64,000 bases of DNA. Source: Demequina sediminis. Lineage in GTDB: Bacteria; Actinomycetota; Actinomycetes; Actinomycetales; Demequinaceae. The DNA is taken from contig NZ_AP027736.1 of assembly GCF_030296675.1 (NCBI RefSeq), forward strand, positions 1,860,001 through 1,924,000, given 5' to 3'. Made by a program: the position numbers and the translations under genes. This document shows positions 1-10,379 of this stretch, piece after piece (position 1 is the first letter of the stretch; each line of letters opens with the position of its first letter). The notes beneath the pieces are model-generated. The model saw nothing but the letters and a program-made list of their open reading frames with translations. It made no database searches and had not been told where the DNA came from.

Positions 1-1
1 C

Positions 2-454
2 TTCAACCTGTTGCAGACCATGACCGCGCGAGAGAACATCCTGCTCCCCCTGCGCCTCAACGCGCTGCCGCACGACGAGGACTGGCTCGACTCTCTCGTG
101 ACGATGCTCGGGATCGGGCGCGAGCTCGAGCGGCGCCCGTACGAGATGTCGGGCGGCCAGCAGCAGCGCGTCGCGATCGCCCGCGCGCTCATCACCCGCC
201 CGCGCATCGTCCTCGCCGACGAACCCACGGGCAACCTCGACACCCATGCGAGCGCCGAGATCCTCGCTCACCTGCGTCAGTCCTGCCGCGAGCTCGGGCA
301 GTCCGTGGTGATGGTCACGCACGACCCGACCGCGGCGTCCTACGCCGGCCGCGTGCTGCTCTTCGCGGACGGCAAGGTCGCCGGCCACGTCACCGATCCC
401 ACGCCCGATGCGGTGCTCGCGGGCCTCGACGCGCTCGCGGGGGTCGAGCGGTGA
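2..454 (+). CDS. ABC transporter ATP-binding protein, 5' end outside the window (MacB/LolD-like)
   Basis: This is the C-terminal ~150 residues of an ATPase that would power the two FtsX-like permeases that follow. The frame is open from base 2, so the gene starts upstream and Walker A is missing. Visible parts are the region after the Q-loop ([17 protein letters not shown]), the signature [15 protein letters not shown], Walker B with D-loop ([11 protein letters not shown]) and the H-loop (VMVTHD). The QQQR signature and the NLD step are typical of the MacB/LolD group, which drives mechanotransmission or peptide and lipoprotein export rather than solute uptake. Its stop overlaps the GTG start of the permease by 4 bp, so the genes are translationally coupled. 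The substrate cannot be told. Confidence 0.93.
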   Translation, partial: FNLLQTMTARENILLPLRLNALPHDEDWLDSLVTMLGIGRELERRPYEMSGGQQQRVAIARALITRPRIVLADEPTGNLDTHASAEILAHLRQSCRELGQSVVMVTHDPTAASYAGRVLLFADGKVAGHVTDPTPDAVLAGLDALAGVER

Positions 455-2304
455 GGCGCACGGCGGCGATCATCGCGGGCGCCGCGGCGTTCGCATTCAT
501 GCTGCTCACCGTGCCGTGGAACCTCGAGGCATGCGTCGCCGGATGCGCGGGCGAGGAGACGTCGCTGTTTCCCGATGTCGCGCTCCTCCGCGTGTACCTG
601 GTCGAGGCGCTGGTCCTCGCGACCATCCTCGCGCTCATCCTGGTGCCCGTGCTCGGCATCCGGAACGCCGCGGCCCCCGAGGAGTCCGCGGTGCGCGCGG
701 CACTCGGCGAGACCACGCACGCGAGCCTGGGGCGCGCACTCGTGATCGGGCTGCGCGACGGCGCCACGGCGGTCGCCTTCGCGTACGTCATCGCGGGCAC
801 CCTGCACGTCGGCATCGAGGTGAGCCGCGGCTGGGAGCCGTTCTCAGCGTCGGCGGACGCATGGCAGATGCGCCTCGTCGAGGCGTTTGCGGCGGTCGTC
901 GCGCTCACCGTCGCGCACGGCGTGGTCGCGCTGCGCCGCCGCGGCACCCCGGTCGACCGCCTCCACGCCGACTCACGCCGCCAGGCCACGGGCATGCCGC
1001 GCCGCGGCGCGCTCGCCGTCGCGGTCGTGGGCGCCCTCGCGGCCGGGGTGGTCGTGGGCCTCGCCGCCTCGCACGGGACGATGCCGGGGTACAGGGTCAC
1101 CAACGCCGCCGGCATCGCGGTGGGCATCGCTTGGCTCGCGAGCGTGGCCCTCGCCTTCGGGGTCGCCCTGCCGTGGGCGCGCGTGCTCGCGGTGCGGACG
1201 CTGGCGGCCGCCTCGCGCACGGTCGCGGGCTTCGGCGCCACCCGCGTGGGCGCGGTGCTCGACGCCCGTTCGCGCACGGGCTCGCGCGCCATGGGACGCG
1301 CGGTGGTCGCGCTGGGCGGACTCGCGTTCATGTGGACGGCTTTCGTCACCAGCAACCCAGGGATCGAGCAGTCCGATCGCTACTTCGGCTCGTTCTTCGT
1401 CTGGGGTGACCACGACCGGCAGGAGACGGCCGCGCGGCTCGACCGGATCGAGGGCGTGGCCACCGTGATCGTCGCGCCGGCCGCACATGTCGCGTCGACG
1501 TGGAAGACCATCGTCGCGGTGGAGCCCGAGCGGCTGCGGGCGGTCGACCCCGAGCTCGCCGAGGCCCTCACGCGGCACCCGGGAGCGGCCGCCGCAGGGA
1601 GGATCACGAGTGTCACCGACCTCGGCGTGGGCACCGCCGTCCCCACGGGCATCGTCCCGTGCGCCACGTGCACCGATGCGTATGTGGACGCCACGCCCGC
1701 CTGGGAGCGCGCGGCCGACCGCACGGCCTACCTGATCTATGTGTCCGACACCGCGGATCTCACGGCCGTCGCCAGCGGCATGGACGGCGTCTCACGCACC
1801 GGCGGCGACGACGCGGGCTTCGGGATGAGCGTTCCCGCCTCGACCGACTCCGGCGGGTTCACCGACATGCTGCTGAGCCTTCTCGGAGGGGGAATCGTGC
1901 TCGCGATTCCCATGGCGGCGCTCGCGCTTGGCGTGATTCGTGCCGGCGCGCGTGAGGCGGCGACCATGGCCGCGCTGGGGGCGGATGCCCGCTCACAGCG
2001 CTGGGCCATCACGCTCGAGGTGTGGGCGGTGGGCGCGGTCGCGGTCGGCGTGGGCACGGTCGCGGGTGCGGCGGTGCGGATCGTGATGACCATGCTCGAG
2101 CGGGCGCGCGTATCCCTGACCGGGGTGATCACCGACACCTACATCGGGGCTGGCCTCGACTCCGTGAACGGGACCGCGGCACTCGCGGGTGCGGTCGGGT
2201 TCACCGCGGTGTTCGGCGCGGTGGCGACGCTGGGGGCATGGATGGTCCGCCTCGAGACACCCGCGCAGGCGATGCATGAGGGGCTCGTGGGGGTGGCGCG
2301 ATGA
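451..2304 (+). CDS. FtsX/MacB-family ABC transporter permease
   Basis: A 617-residue membrane protein starting at a GTG that overlaps the ATPase stop. It has an N-terminal membrane segment followed by several helices, including an Ala/Val/Gly-rich pair around residues 180-260. A hydrophilic extracytoplasmic stretch covers roughly residues 300-470. A C-terminal FtsX-like block of three or four helices follows, with the charged loop AREAATMAALGADARSQRW typical of the permease-ATPase interface. It overlaps the next permease by an ATGA. Together with the ATPase and the second permease it should form one heteromeric exporter in the cytoplasmic membrane. Substrate unknown. Confidence 0.85.
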   Translation: MRRTAAIIAGAAAFAFMLLTVPWNLEACVAGCAGEETSLFPDVALLRVYLVEALVLATILALILVPVLGIRNAAAPEESAVRAALGETTHASLGRALVIGLRDGATAVAFAYVIAGTLHVGIEVSRGWEPFSASADAWQMRLVEAFAAVVALTVAHGVVALRRRGTPVDRLHADSRRQATGMPRRGALAVAVVGALAAGVVVGLAASHGTMPGYRVTNAAGIAVGIAWLASVALAFGVALPWARVLAVRTLAAASRTVAGFGATRVGAVLDARSRTGSRAMGRAVVALGGLAFMWTAFVTSNPGIEQSDRYFGSFFVWGDHDRQETAARLDRIEGVATVIVAPAAHVASTWKTIVAVEPERLRAVDPELAEALTRHPGAAAAGRITSVTDLGVGTAVPTGIVPCATCTDAYVDATPAWERAADRTAYLIYVSDTADLTAVASGMDGVSRTGGDDAGFGMSVPASTDSGGFTDMLLSLLGGGIVLAIPMAALALGVIRAGAREAATMAALGADARSQRWAITLEVWAVGAVAVGVGTVAGAAVRIVMTMLERARVSLTGVITDTYIGAGLDSVNGTAALAGAVGFTAVFGAVATLGAWMVRLETPAQAMHEGLVGVAR

Positions 2305-4402
2305 TCGGGCGCCTGATGAGGGAGCAGGCCCGCGCGCATCGGGCCTACCTCGCGTGGACGGGCGCCCTGCTCACGCTCACCGTCGCTCTCGCCGCCTTCG
2401 CGGCGCTCGACGTCGTTCAGCAGTCGGCGATTCACGCCTATGCGACCGACGCGCACGGTACCGAGGGCGCGACCACGGTCGGGTTCATGGTCGGGCGGGA
2501 CGTCCCCGACGCGGTCGCGCCCGATCGCTTTGAGGGGGCCTTCGCGGCGGCCGAGCAGTCCGGCGCGCGCCCGACCGCCACTCTCGAGCTGTGGAACCTG
2601 TCGCTCACGAACGCCGACGGCGAGCAGTCGACGGCGTGGGAGGCACTCGCACCCGTGGTGGGGTCGCGCGGAGACCTTGACTGGGACCGCGTCCTGCTCG
2701 GGGGCACGCCTCCCGTTCCGGGAGAGATCGTCGTGGACGCGGCGTGGGCCGAGCGCGCCGGCGTGGTCATCGGGGACTCGGTGCCGCTCTCCACGGGAGA
2801 GTGGGAGGGGGCGCCGGAGGACCTGGGCGCGCGCACGGTGTCGGGACTGCTGCGGTCGGGACTTGAGGGGCGCTATGACCTGCGGGTGGCCGCGGGCGTG
2901 CTGGCGTGGGACGACGCGGTCGACCTCCATGGCCAGACGCCTCCTCAGTTCTCGGACGACGCGGGCGCGCCGCTCGACCTTGCCTATGTCCAGGTCGCGA
3001 CCCGTCAGCCGAGCGCGGACATCGCGGCGCTGGGCCAGCGGAGCAGCCCCTGGGTGGGAGACCTGCAGGAGGCGACAGTCCAGGTCGCGGGACTCGCGGC
3101 GGGGGTCCTGGTGGTCGGGCTCATCGGGATCGCGATGACCGTCGGACGCGCGCGGGCGCAGTCACGCTCGCAGTGGATCGCGACCGCGCGCGTGTTGGGC
3201 GCCCGCGGCCACCACGTCGCGGCCGCAACGCTGGGTGAGGTCGCGCTCACAGGTTTGCTCGCGGGTCTCGCGGGCACGGCGATCGCCGCCGCCGCGCACG
3301 CCGTGGCGTGGTCTGCCTTTGCCTCGTCACATCCGCTGGCGCTGCTCCCCCGGGGCTCACGTGGCCGGGCTGGCTGCTCGCGGGCGCGGTGGGATTCGGC
3401 GTCGTGCTGGCCGCGGCGCTCGGTGCCCTGCCCGCCTTCTGGGCGTCGCGCGTCACCCCCGTCGCCGCCCTCAAGCCCGTCTCGCCCGTGACCGAGGCAG
3501 AGCTCTCGCGGCGCATCTCTCCCGCATGGATCTACGGGCTGTGGGGCGCGCTGGTGGCGGTGCTGATCGTCCTGAGCCAGACCGGTGAGGGGCCGGGCGG
3601 GGACGGGACGTCACCCTGGCTCGGTCTGGTGTGGATCACCGCGGGCGCCGCGACGATCGCCTCCGTCGCCATGCTCGCGGAACTCAACAGGGGAATCGTC
3701 AGGGGTCTCGGGAGCCGGCTGCGGCGCTCGAGGCGGCCGTGGGCGCTCGCCGCAGGCGACGCGCTGACGGGTCACCCACGCCAGGCGGCCGTGCCCGCGA
3801 CGGTCATGTCGGTCGCGGGTCTGGCGTTCGGGGTCATCACCGTGTGGCTCTCGCTCGCGATGTGGGCGGACGCGCTCATGACGTTCGAGCCTGGAAGCTC
3901 TGCCTTCGACAGCCCCGTGGCGCTCCCGCCGCGCCTGGGTCCTGGAGGCGTGAACGCGACGCCGCTCCTCGTGGCCGCAACGTTGACGTTCACCATGCTC
4001 GCCCTCGCATCCTTCGCCGCCTTTGTCGCATCGCGTCAGGCGACGGCCCAGGACGACGATGCCCGGTCCGCGCTCGGACTGACCGCTCGGAACGCGCGCA
4101 TCGCGGCGTCGGCGCACTTCGCGCTTCCCCTGCTCAACGGCCTCGCCGCCGGGCTCGCCCTGGGTGCGCTGCTCGCGGTGGGCACGTTCCGTGGATCCGT
4201 CGCTGTCGACGCCGAGGGCGGCTCCGTGGTGGCCGGATGGACGTGGGCCGCCCAGCATGCGGGCCACGCGGTCCTTCCGCTGCTCGCGGTCACGCTGGTT
4301 GGAACGGCCACCATCGCGATCGCCGCCGCGGTGGTGGCGGCCTTGCGCCCGGCGCGCTCCTCACGCGGCGGCACGCTACAGCGCGAGCGGCAACAGGTCT
4401 GA
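2301..4402 (+). pseudogene. Second FtsX-family permease, one-base frameshift in a C5 run
   Basis: The reading frame from ATG 2301 (ATGA overlap with the first permease) encodes an N-terminal helix, a MacB-like extracytoplasmic domain (PGEIVVDAAWAERAG, VVIGDSVPL) and helices up to about base 3346. The matching C-terminal half continues in another frame from there (PPGLTWPGWLLAGAVGFGVV) to the stop at 4402. Adding one C to the run at 3347-3351 joins the halves and gives exactly 701 codons. The downstream part carries the usual FtsX helices and the ALKPVSPVTEAELSRR loop. Either a sequencing under-call or a true frameshift; the same lesion type recurs in this window. The stop overlaps the convergent SCP2-like gene by 27 bp. 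Confidence 0.82.
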
Positions 4403-4747
4403 CAGGTCCGACCTCTCCCCCGACGCGTCGACGCTGCCCGCGGCCACGGCATCGTCCCACCGCACCGCGCCCGTCACGAGGCCCAGCCACACGTCGGGCG
4501 CCATCTCGACCACGGCGGGAGGCGTGCCGCGACGATGGACCGAGCCCTCGATGCACTGCACCGCCCCGAAGGGCGGCACGCGCACCTCGAGCGAGCGCCC
4601 GGGCGCGATGGCGGCGAGCTCCTCGAGGCTGAAGCGCACGGCCGTCGCCGTCAGGCCGCGCTCGACATCGCCCGCGGCGGAGAGCGCCGACCACTGGGCG
4701 ACGGCCTCGCGGCCGGCGGCAACGGGAATCCTGCGACGCGGAGGCAT
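4376..4747 (-). CDS. Sterol-carrier (SCP2)-family small protein
   Basis: A soluble protein of about 123 residues resembling the short 'sterol carrier family' proteins that actinobacteria often encode next to purine genes. It begins with a basic PPRRRIPV stretch. The core contains VRVPPFGAVQCIEG and PPAVVEMAPDVWLGLVTGAVRW, which fit the SCP2 lipid-binding fold. The ATG at 4747 lies just after the purL stop. A TTG at 4756 overlapping that stop (TTGA) is an alternative start adding three residues. The arrangement implies co-transcription with purL. The family assignment is by recognition only, and the ligand is unknown. Confidence 0.7.
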   Translation of the reverse strand: MPPRRRIPVAAGREAVAQWSALSAAGDVERGLTATAVRFSLEELAAIAPGRSLEVRVPPFGAVQCIEGSVHRRGTPPAVVEMAPDVWLGLVTGAVRWDDAVAAGSVDASGERSDLSDLLPLAL

Positions 4748-4752
4748 CGTCC

Positions 4753-7076
4753 TCAAGCGAAGCGCGCGGGAAGCGGCGCCTGCCAGGCCTCGGTGAGCTC
4801 CGCCAGCGAGACATCGAACTGACCCTGGACCTCGAGCACGTCTCCGCCGGTCACGCCGACTCGCGCGAACGGCACGCCGCGGGCCTCAAGCATCGCGGTG
4901 AAGCGCGGCTCCTCGGTGCGCGGCACCGTGAGCAGCGCGCGCCCCTGGGACTCCGAGAACAGCACCTGCGCTGGGGTGAGCCCGTCGCGCTCGCAGACCT
5001 CGTCGAGCACGATCCGCGCGCCCACGCCGTAGCGCAGCGCGCCGTATGCGGCCGCGGCGGCGAGTCCACCCTCGGACACGTCGCGCGCGGCATCGACCAG
5101 CCCGTCGCGCGAGCACGCGATGAGGATCTGGGCGAGCTCCCGCTCCCACGCGAGGTTCACGCGCGGGGGCAGTCCGCCCAGGTGGCCGTTGACGGCGGCG
5201 AGCTCGCTGCCGTCGAGCTCGCGGCGCGTCTCGCCCACGAGGAAGAGCAGCTGTCCCTCCTCGCGCCAGCCGCTGGGGACAGCGCGGGCGACGTCGTCGA
5301 GGATCCCCAAGATGCCGACGATTGCGGTGGGGTTGATCGAGCTGTCGATCCTGCCCGGCTCACCCGTGCCGTTGTAGAGGCTCACGTTGCCGCCGGTGAC
5401 GGGCACGCCCAGCTCCTGGCAGGCATCGGCGAGGCCGCGGATCGCCTCCGCGAACTGCCACATCGAGTCCGGGTCCTCGGGCGAGCCGAAGTTGAGACCG
5501 TCGGTGACCGCGGTGGGCTCGGCGCCCGTGATCGCGACGCCACGGTAGGCGGCCGCGACGCTCTGACGCGCACCCTCGTAGGGGTCGAGCTTGGTGAAGC
5601 GGTCGTTGGAGCGGGTCGCGATCGCGACGCCGCGGCCGGTGGACTCGTCGATGCGGATCACGCCGGCGGCGTCGGGCCGCGAGGCCGCAGTGTTGCCCTG
5701 CACGTAGCGGTCGTACTGGCTGGTAATCCAGTCACGCGCGGCCATGTTGGGGCTGCTGAGGAGCGTCACGAAGGACTCGCGGAGCTCGGCGGCGGTGGCG
5801 GGAAGCGGGAACGATGCCCGATCCGCCTGGAGAGTGTCCATCCACGAGGGGCGGTGGTAGGGCCTGTCGTAGACGGGGCCGTCGTGCGCGACCGTGCGCG
5901 GGTCGACGTCGACGATTCGCTCGCCGTGGTGGTCGATCGTGAGGCGGCCCGAGTCGTTGACCTCGCCCACGACCGAGCTCTCGATGTCCCACTTCCCGGT
6001 GATCGCGAGGAACTCGTCGAGCTTCTCGGGCCGGACCACGGCCATCATGCGCTCCTGCGACTCCGACATCAGGATCTCGCCGGCATTGAGGCTCGGGTCG
6101 CGCAGCAGGACATCGTCGAGCCACACGTGCATGCCGCCCGAACCGTTGCTCGCGAGCTCGCTCGTCGCGCACGAAATGCCTGCGGCGCCCAGGTCCTGGA
6201 TGCCCTGCACCACGTCCGCCGCGAAGAGCTCGAGGCAGCACTCGATGAGCACCTTTTCCATGAACGGGTCGCCCACCTGGACGCTGGGACGCTTTGCGGG
6301 AACGCCGTCCTCGAAGGTCTCCGACGCGAGGATGCTCGCCCCGCCGATTCCGTCGCCGCCGGTGCGGGCGCCGAAGAGCACGACCTTGTTTCCCACGCCC
6401 TCGGCGGACGCGAGGTGGATGTCCTCGTGCTTCATCGCGCCCACGCACAACGCGTTGACGAGGGGGTTGCCCTGGTAGCACGAGTCGAAGCGCGCGCCGC
6501 CGCCCACGTTGGGCAGACCGAGCGAGTTGCCGTAGCCCCCACGCCGGACACGACGCCGTGGACCACACGGCCCGTGTCGGGGTGGTCGATGTCGCCAAAG
6601 CGGAGCTCGTCCATCACCGCGACCGGACGTGCGCCCATCGCGAGGATGTCGCGGACGATTCCGCCGACTCCGGTCGCGGCGCCCTGGTAGGGCTCCACAT
6701 AGGACGGGTGGTTGTGCGACTCGACCTTGAACGTCACGGCCCAGCCGTCGCCGATGTCGACCACGCCGGCGTTCTCGCCGATCCCGACCATGAGGCGTTC
6801 CTTCATCTCCGGCGTGGTCTTCTCGCCGAACTGACGCAGGTGCACCTTGGAGGACTTGTAGCTGCAGTGCTCCGACCACATCACGGAGTACATCGCGAGC
6901 TCCGCGTTGGTGGGACGGCGGCCCAGGATGTCGCGGATGCGCTGGTACTCACCGGCCTTGAGGCCGAGGTCGCCCCACGGCTGCTCCTGGTCGGGCGTGG
7001 CGGCCGCATGCTCAACGGTGTCGAGGTGGGCGGCGGACTGGGCGGGGGCGTCGAACGGGTCGGGCGCGTCGGTCAT
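4753..7076 (-). pseudogene. purL: Phosphoribosylformylglycinamidine synthase subunit PurL, one-base frameshift in a C5 run
   Basis: PurL is the ATP-dependent large subunit of FGAM synthase, the fourth step of purine synthesis, and works with PurS and PurQ (encoded at 43.3-44.3 kb). The N-terminal part shows [37 protein letters not shown] and [17 protein letters not shown]. The frame is lost at the [19 protein letters not shown] junction and resumes one base out. The rest is typical ([45 protein letters not shown]). Adding one C to the run at 6536-6540 gives 775 codons, the normal size of the small PurL type. Because PurL is needed for de novo purines, a sequencing error is the likeliest cause. 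Confidence 0.93.
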
Positions 7077-7163
7077 GAAGTCCTCGAAGGTGAGACGGAA
7101 GGAGCCGGCGGATATGGGGCAATCCTACCGGCGCAGGGGTGACCGGCTGGCCCCGCTCCCGCC

Positions 7164-7285
7164 CCCGCGGCTCCGCCACACGCGGTGAGCGCAATGGGAC
7201 GCTGGTGGTCGCTTTCACGAGGTCGCGGCCTCCCATGGGACGCTCACCGTCGCCACAGTGGAGCGCCGTGTGGCGGAGCCGCGGG
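7164..7285. repeat. Large inverted repeat between purL and the next gene
   Basis: The arms cccgcggctccgccacacg (7164-7182) and its exact reverse complement (7267-7285) are 19 bp long and about 84 bp apart. Nested inside are ggtgagcg (7184-7191) and cgctcacc (7241-7248). A 10-bp direct repeat atgggacgct also occurs at 7194-7203 and 7235-7244. The stretch lies upstream of purL (leftward) and downstream of the end of the 7307-7876 gene, also leftward. It could be a terminator-like cruciform for the upstream gene, a purL leader structure or a remnant of a miniature element. Confidence 0.7.
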
Positions 7286-7306
7286 ATGTGAGGGACGTCG
7301 CCGCCG

Positions 7307-7876
7307 CTACGGCACGACGATCGGCACCTCGACCACCGCGTCGGGCGCCACGAGCACCACGTCCTCGACCTCCCCACACATGCCGGTCCACGCGTCCGCG
7401 AGCGCGGCGTCGGACGCCACGGCGGTGTCGAGGACGCGGCCCATGACGGGCGGCTCACTCCTGTCGTCGTGATCGATCACGATGCCTGGGGCCGCACGCA
7501 GTTCGACCGGCACCCGCGACTCGCCGCCCATCGGCGCCGTGATAGTCGCGCCCCACCCCTCGACGAGCAGCAGGCCGGCGACGGCGCCGCCGTCCGACAG
7601 GGTCGCGGTCGGGCACGCCGTGAACATCCCGCGCGACGCCGCATCGGCTCCCGTCGCCACGGCCGCGGCCACGCCCGTCCATGCGTCCGCGGCGTAGGTG
7701 GGCACCTGCGCGGGCCGGTCCCATACGGTCGCGACCCCGACCACCGCGAGCGCGAGGCCCGCAAGCACGATCCCCGCGATCGCGGCGCGCTTGGTCGGAG
7801 AGTCGTGGCGCGGACCCGAGTCCCCCGTGAGCGACGTCCCCGCCGCACCGGCCGTCTCCTTCGCCGATCCGTTCAT
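7307..7876 (-). CDS. Membrane-anchored protein of unknown function
   Basis: A 189-residue protein with a cytoplasmic head of about 30 residues, one membrane segment (IAGIVLAGLALAVVGVATVW) and an extracytoplasmic domain. That domain holds two cysteines, one in FTACPTATL and one in WTGMCGEVE, which may form a disulfide. It is a paralogue of the next gene upstream: both have TYxAxAWxG just after the membrane segment and a (D/S)W T..CGEVE motif near the C-terminus. Only 4 bp separate them, so they look like an operon transcribed leftward. I do not recognise the family. Confidence 0.7.
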   Translation of the reverse strand: MNGSAKETAGAAGTSLTGDSGPRHDSPTKRAAIAGIVLAGLALAVVGVATVWDRPAQVPTYAADAWTGVAAAVATGADAASRGMFTACPTATLSDGGAVAGLLLVEGWGATITAPMGGESRVPVELRAAPGIVIDHDDRSEPPVMGRVLDTAVASDAALADAWTGMCGEVEDVVLVAPDAVVEVPIVVP

Positions 7877-7880
7877 CCCT

Positions 7881-8465
7881 CTACCCCCACCTCTCCACCC
7901 GCGAGACCCCCGGTGCCGCGATCGCTATGGCCTCTACCTCGCCGCACGCGTCGGTCCACGACCGCGCGACCACGGCATCGGCCGGATCCTCGAGGTCGAG
8001 CATGCGGCCCTCAACCGTCACCTCACTCGCCTCAGGGTTCGCTTCGAGGATTGCACCCTCGGGCCCGCCGTAGAGGCGCGGGTAGTGGTCTCCAGAAACA
8101 AAGCCCGAGACGGACGGCCAGGAGCCGGTCCACGAGCTCGCGACCATCACCCCGATATGGCCGCCGTCGAGCGATCTCGCGCGCGGACACATGGTCTGAG
8201 GCACCACGAGCTCGAGCGTCAGGCCCTCGGCCACCGGCTCCGCCTCGCCCGACCATGCGGTCGCGGGATACGTCGGCAGCGCGGCATCGGACCATTCGAC
8301 CGAGCCGAACACGCGCCCCGCGACGCCCGTGCTGAAGAGAATGAGCGCGACGCTCACACTCACGACGATGATGCCCGCGAGCGCGGCATGCCTCACCGGC
8401 GCGTCGGTGCGCCCCTGCGATGGTGCCCCCATGAACGCATTGTGCACCTTGGTGACCATATTCAC
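7881..8465 (-). CDS. Membrane-anchored protein of unknown function, paralogue of the next gene
   Basis: Up to 194 residues, with one membrane segment (ALAGIIVVSVSVALILFSTG) and an extracytoplasmic domain carrying cysteines in QTMCPRARS and SWTDACGEVEAI. The layout and closing motif match the gene at 7307-7876, which points to a tandem duplication. Three starts are possible: GTG 8465, ATG 8459 and ATG 8432. None has a strong ribosome-binding site, and 8432 gives an N-terminus most like the paralogue. Function unknown; being anchored and exposed, a cell-surface role is likely. Confidence 0.65.
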   Translation of the reverse strand: MNMVTKVHNAFMGAPSQGRTDAPVRHAALAGIIVVSVSVALILFSTGVAGRVFGSVEWSDAALPTYPATAWSGEAEPVAEGLTLELVVPQTMCPRARSLDGGHIGVMVASSWTGSWPSVSGFVSGDHYPRLYGGPEGAILEANPEASEVTVEGRMLDLEDPADAVVARSWTDACGEVEAIAIAAPGVSRVERWG

Positions 8466-8505
8466 CAGGGACTTTGGAGAGCGACCGGTGCGTCGCCGCT
8501 CCGCC

Positions 8506-9774
8506 TCACCTCAGCGCGTCGGCCACCGCATCCGCGAGAGAGTCGGCCGCGAGGCCCGGCGCGTGGACGTGAACGGCCTCGGCGTCCTCCCACAGCACGC
8601 GGTCCACGCCGGGCAGCTCGCCCGCGGCGTTCGCGACCGCCTCCATGCGGTCCTGCGTGAGGGTCTCGACCAGCCGCGGATGAAGCGCCACCGTGTACGT
8701 GTAGTCGTCGAGCCACGGCGTCTGGACCGTCACCGTCGCGTCGAAGCCGTCGACCTCGAGCACGCGCGTCGCGAGGTCCTCGGCCTTGCCCAGCCTCTCG
8801 AGGAACGGTGCGCGCAAGAGCAGTCCGCGCCGGTCGTCCTCGCTCAGCGGGGCATCGTCGGGCCGTGCGGGCAGCTCGCTGCGTGCGGCCCTGCGCAGCT
8901 CGGACAGCACCTCGACCGTCAGCATCCCCGGCGCCCATACCTCGAGCAGATGGTGGCTGCGGAACGCGACGCGGGTGATGCCGGGCGCGGCATCGGCCGC
9001 CCGCAGGAAACGCAAGAGCGCGGGCTCGTCGATCGCGCCCGCCGCGAGCATCACGATCGCGTGGTGCGTCGCGTCCGACGGCGTGCCGGGCGCATGGCCC
9101 GGCCCGGCATCGTGCACCACGAGGCCGGGGTCGCCCTCCTCCAGAGGACCGAGCGCCGCGGACGGCGGCACCTGCGGGATCTCGCTGGGACGCTCGACGC
9201 GCCTCAGCAGTCCGCCGCGAGGGATGAAGGACTCGCGCACGTCACGCGGGGTGTCGAATGCCTCGTAGGTCAGCGTGCCGGGCGAGCCGAACCATCGCAG
9301 CACGTCCTCGACCGTGTCCCACGCCGCGCGCCCCTCCCCCATGGCCGCGAGCGCGAACGGCAGTGCGGCGATGGGCGGCCCGTCGGGTCCCAGGATCGGG
9401 TCCAGGTAGGTCGGCGAGCCCTCCCTGCGGTCGAGCAACCACTCGAGCGGGCGGTGGTCGTCCGCGAGCCCACCCAGGTAGACGAGCAGTCCGTCGATGA
9501 GCGCGGCGCCGTGCATCGTGAGGGACTGGCCGAGCTCGCTGCGGTACGCCCAGTCGGGCCTGACCGCCGAGCGGTCGCGGCGCAGGTCGCGCACGGCCCA
9601 GTCGATCGTGGGCCGCAGCTCCGCCGGCGTGAATCGAAGGTCGTGGCCCGTCGCCTTGCGCACCTGCGTCGCGAGGTACGCGCTCGAGCGTGGGCTCGCG
9701 ACCAGCCACTGCGTGAACCAGGCATCCGCCTCGTAGAAGCGCCGCGAGTCGCCGTCACCCGTGAAGAAGCCCAT
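8506..9774 (-). CDS. Uncharacterised 422-residue protein
   Basis: A long intact frame with the strong codon bias of its neighbours and no signal peptide or membrane segment, so it is probably cytoplasmic. The first ~130 residues are rich in Trp and charged residues (FYEADAWFTQWLVASP, LRPTIDWAVRDLRRD). The C-terminal ~180 residues contain two stretches resembling alternating strands and helices (TVTVQTPWLDDYTYTVALHPRLVE and ELPGVDRVLWEDAEAVHVHAP). No catalytic signature was recognised. It faces away from the phosphoribosyltransferase gene at 9860 across an 85-bp gap that must hold both promoters. Confidence 0.75.
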   Translation of the reverse strand: MGFFTGDGDSRRFYEADAWFTQWLVASPRSSAYLATQVRKATGHDLRFTPAELRPTIDWAVRDLRRDRSAVRPDWAYRSELGQSLTMHGAALIDGLLVYLGGLADDHRPLEWLLDRREGSPTYLDPILGPDGPPIAALPFALAAMGEGRAAWDTVEDVLRWFGSPGTLTYEAFDTPRDVRESFIPRGGLLRRVERPSEIPQVPPSAALGPLEEGDPGLVVHDAGPGHAPGTPSDATHHAIVMLAAGAIDEPALLRFLRAADAAPGITRVAFRSHHLLEVWAPGMLTVEVLSELRRAARSELPARPDDAPLSEDDRRGLLLRAPFLERLGKAEDLATRVLEVDGFDATVTVQTPWLDDYTYTVALHPRLVETLTQDRMEAVANAAGELPGVDRVLWEDAEAVHVHAPGLAADSLADAVADALR

Positions 9775-9859
9775 CGGACCAGGCTAGCCGGGCCCGAGCA
9801 TCGTCCCCTCGCGGGCCGGTACCCTCGCCTCACGGCGGAACCCGCGACAAGGAGACACC

Positions 9860-10363
9860 ATGACCGAGGCACCCGAGCGCGAGATCCTCACCTGGCAGGG
9901 ATTCGGCGATGCGTCGCGCGAGCTCGCGCAGGCGGTCGCGGACTCCGGCTACGAGCCCGACGTCGTGGTGGCCGTCGCGCGCGGCGGGCTTCCCGTGGGC
10001 GGGGCGCTGTCCTACGCGCTGGGCACCAAGGGCGTGGGCACCCTCAACGTCGAGTTCTACACCGGGATCGACGAGCGCCTTCCCGCGCCGGTGGTCCTGC
10101 CGCCCCTGCTCGACACCGACGCCATGGCCGGGCTCAAGGTGCTGGTCGCCGACGACGTCGCCGACACGGGCGAGACTCTCGCGCTCGTGAAGCGCCTCAT
10201 GGAGGAGCACGCGGCCGAGGTGCGGACCGTGGTGCTCTACGCGAAGCCGCGCTCGGTGATCGACCCCGACTACGTGTGGAAGCGCACGGACAGGTGGATC
10301 ACGTTCCCGTGGTCCGCGCTGCCGCCGGTTACCCCGCACAAGCCGCATCCCGAGGAGGGGTAG
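9860..10363 (+). CDS. Phosphoribosyltransferase of the hypoxanthine/xanthine type
   Basis: A 167-residue PRTase-fold enzyme. The PRPP-binding loop is clear: VLVADDVADTGETL at about residues 94-107, with the paired acidic residues. An earlier VVVAVARGGLPVGGALS matches the pyrophosphate-binding loop of purine salvage enzymes, and WITFPWS near the C-terminus recurs in xanthine-PRTase-like proteins. It probably transfers phosphoribose from PRPP to a purine base in the cytoplasm, but the exact base cannot be read from sequence. A consensus-like site (AAGGAGA, bases 9849-9855) precedes the ATG. Confidence 0.85.
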   Translation: MTEAPEREILTWQGFGDASRELAQAVADSGYEPDVVVAVARGGLPVGGALSYALGTKGVGTLNVEFYTGIDERLPAPVVLPPLLDTDAMAGLKVLVADDVADTGETLALVKRLMEEHAAEVRTVVLYAKPRSVIDPDYVWKRTDRWITFPWSALPPVTPHKPHPEEG

Positions 10364-10379
10364 CCGCTAGGGTGACCCC

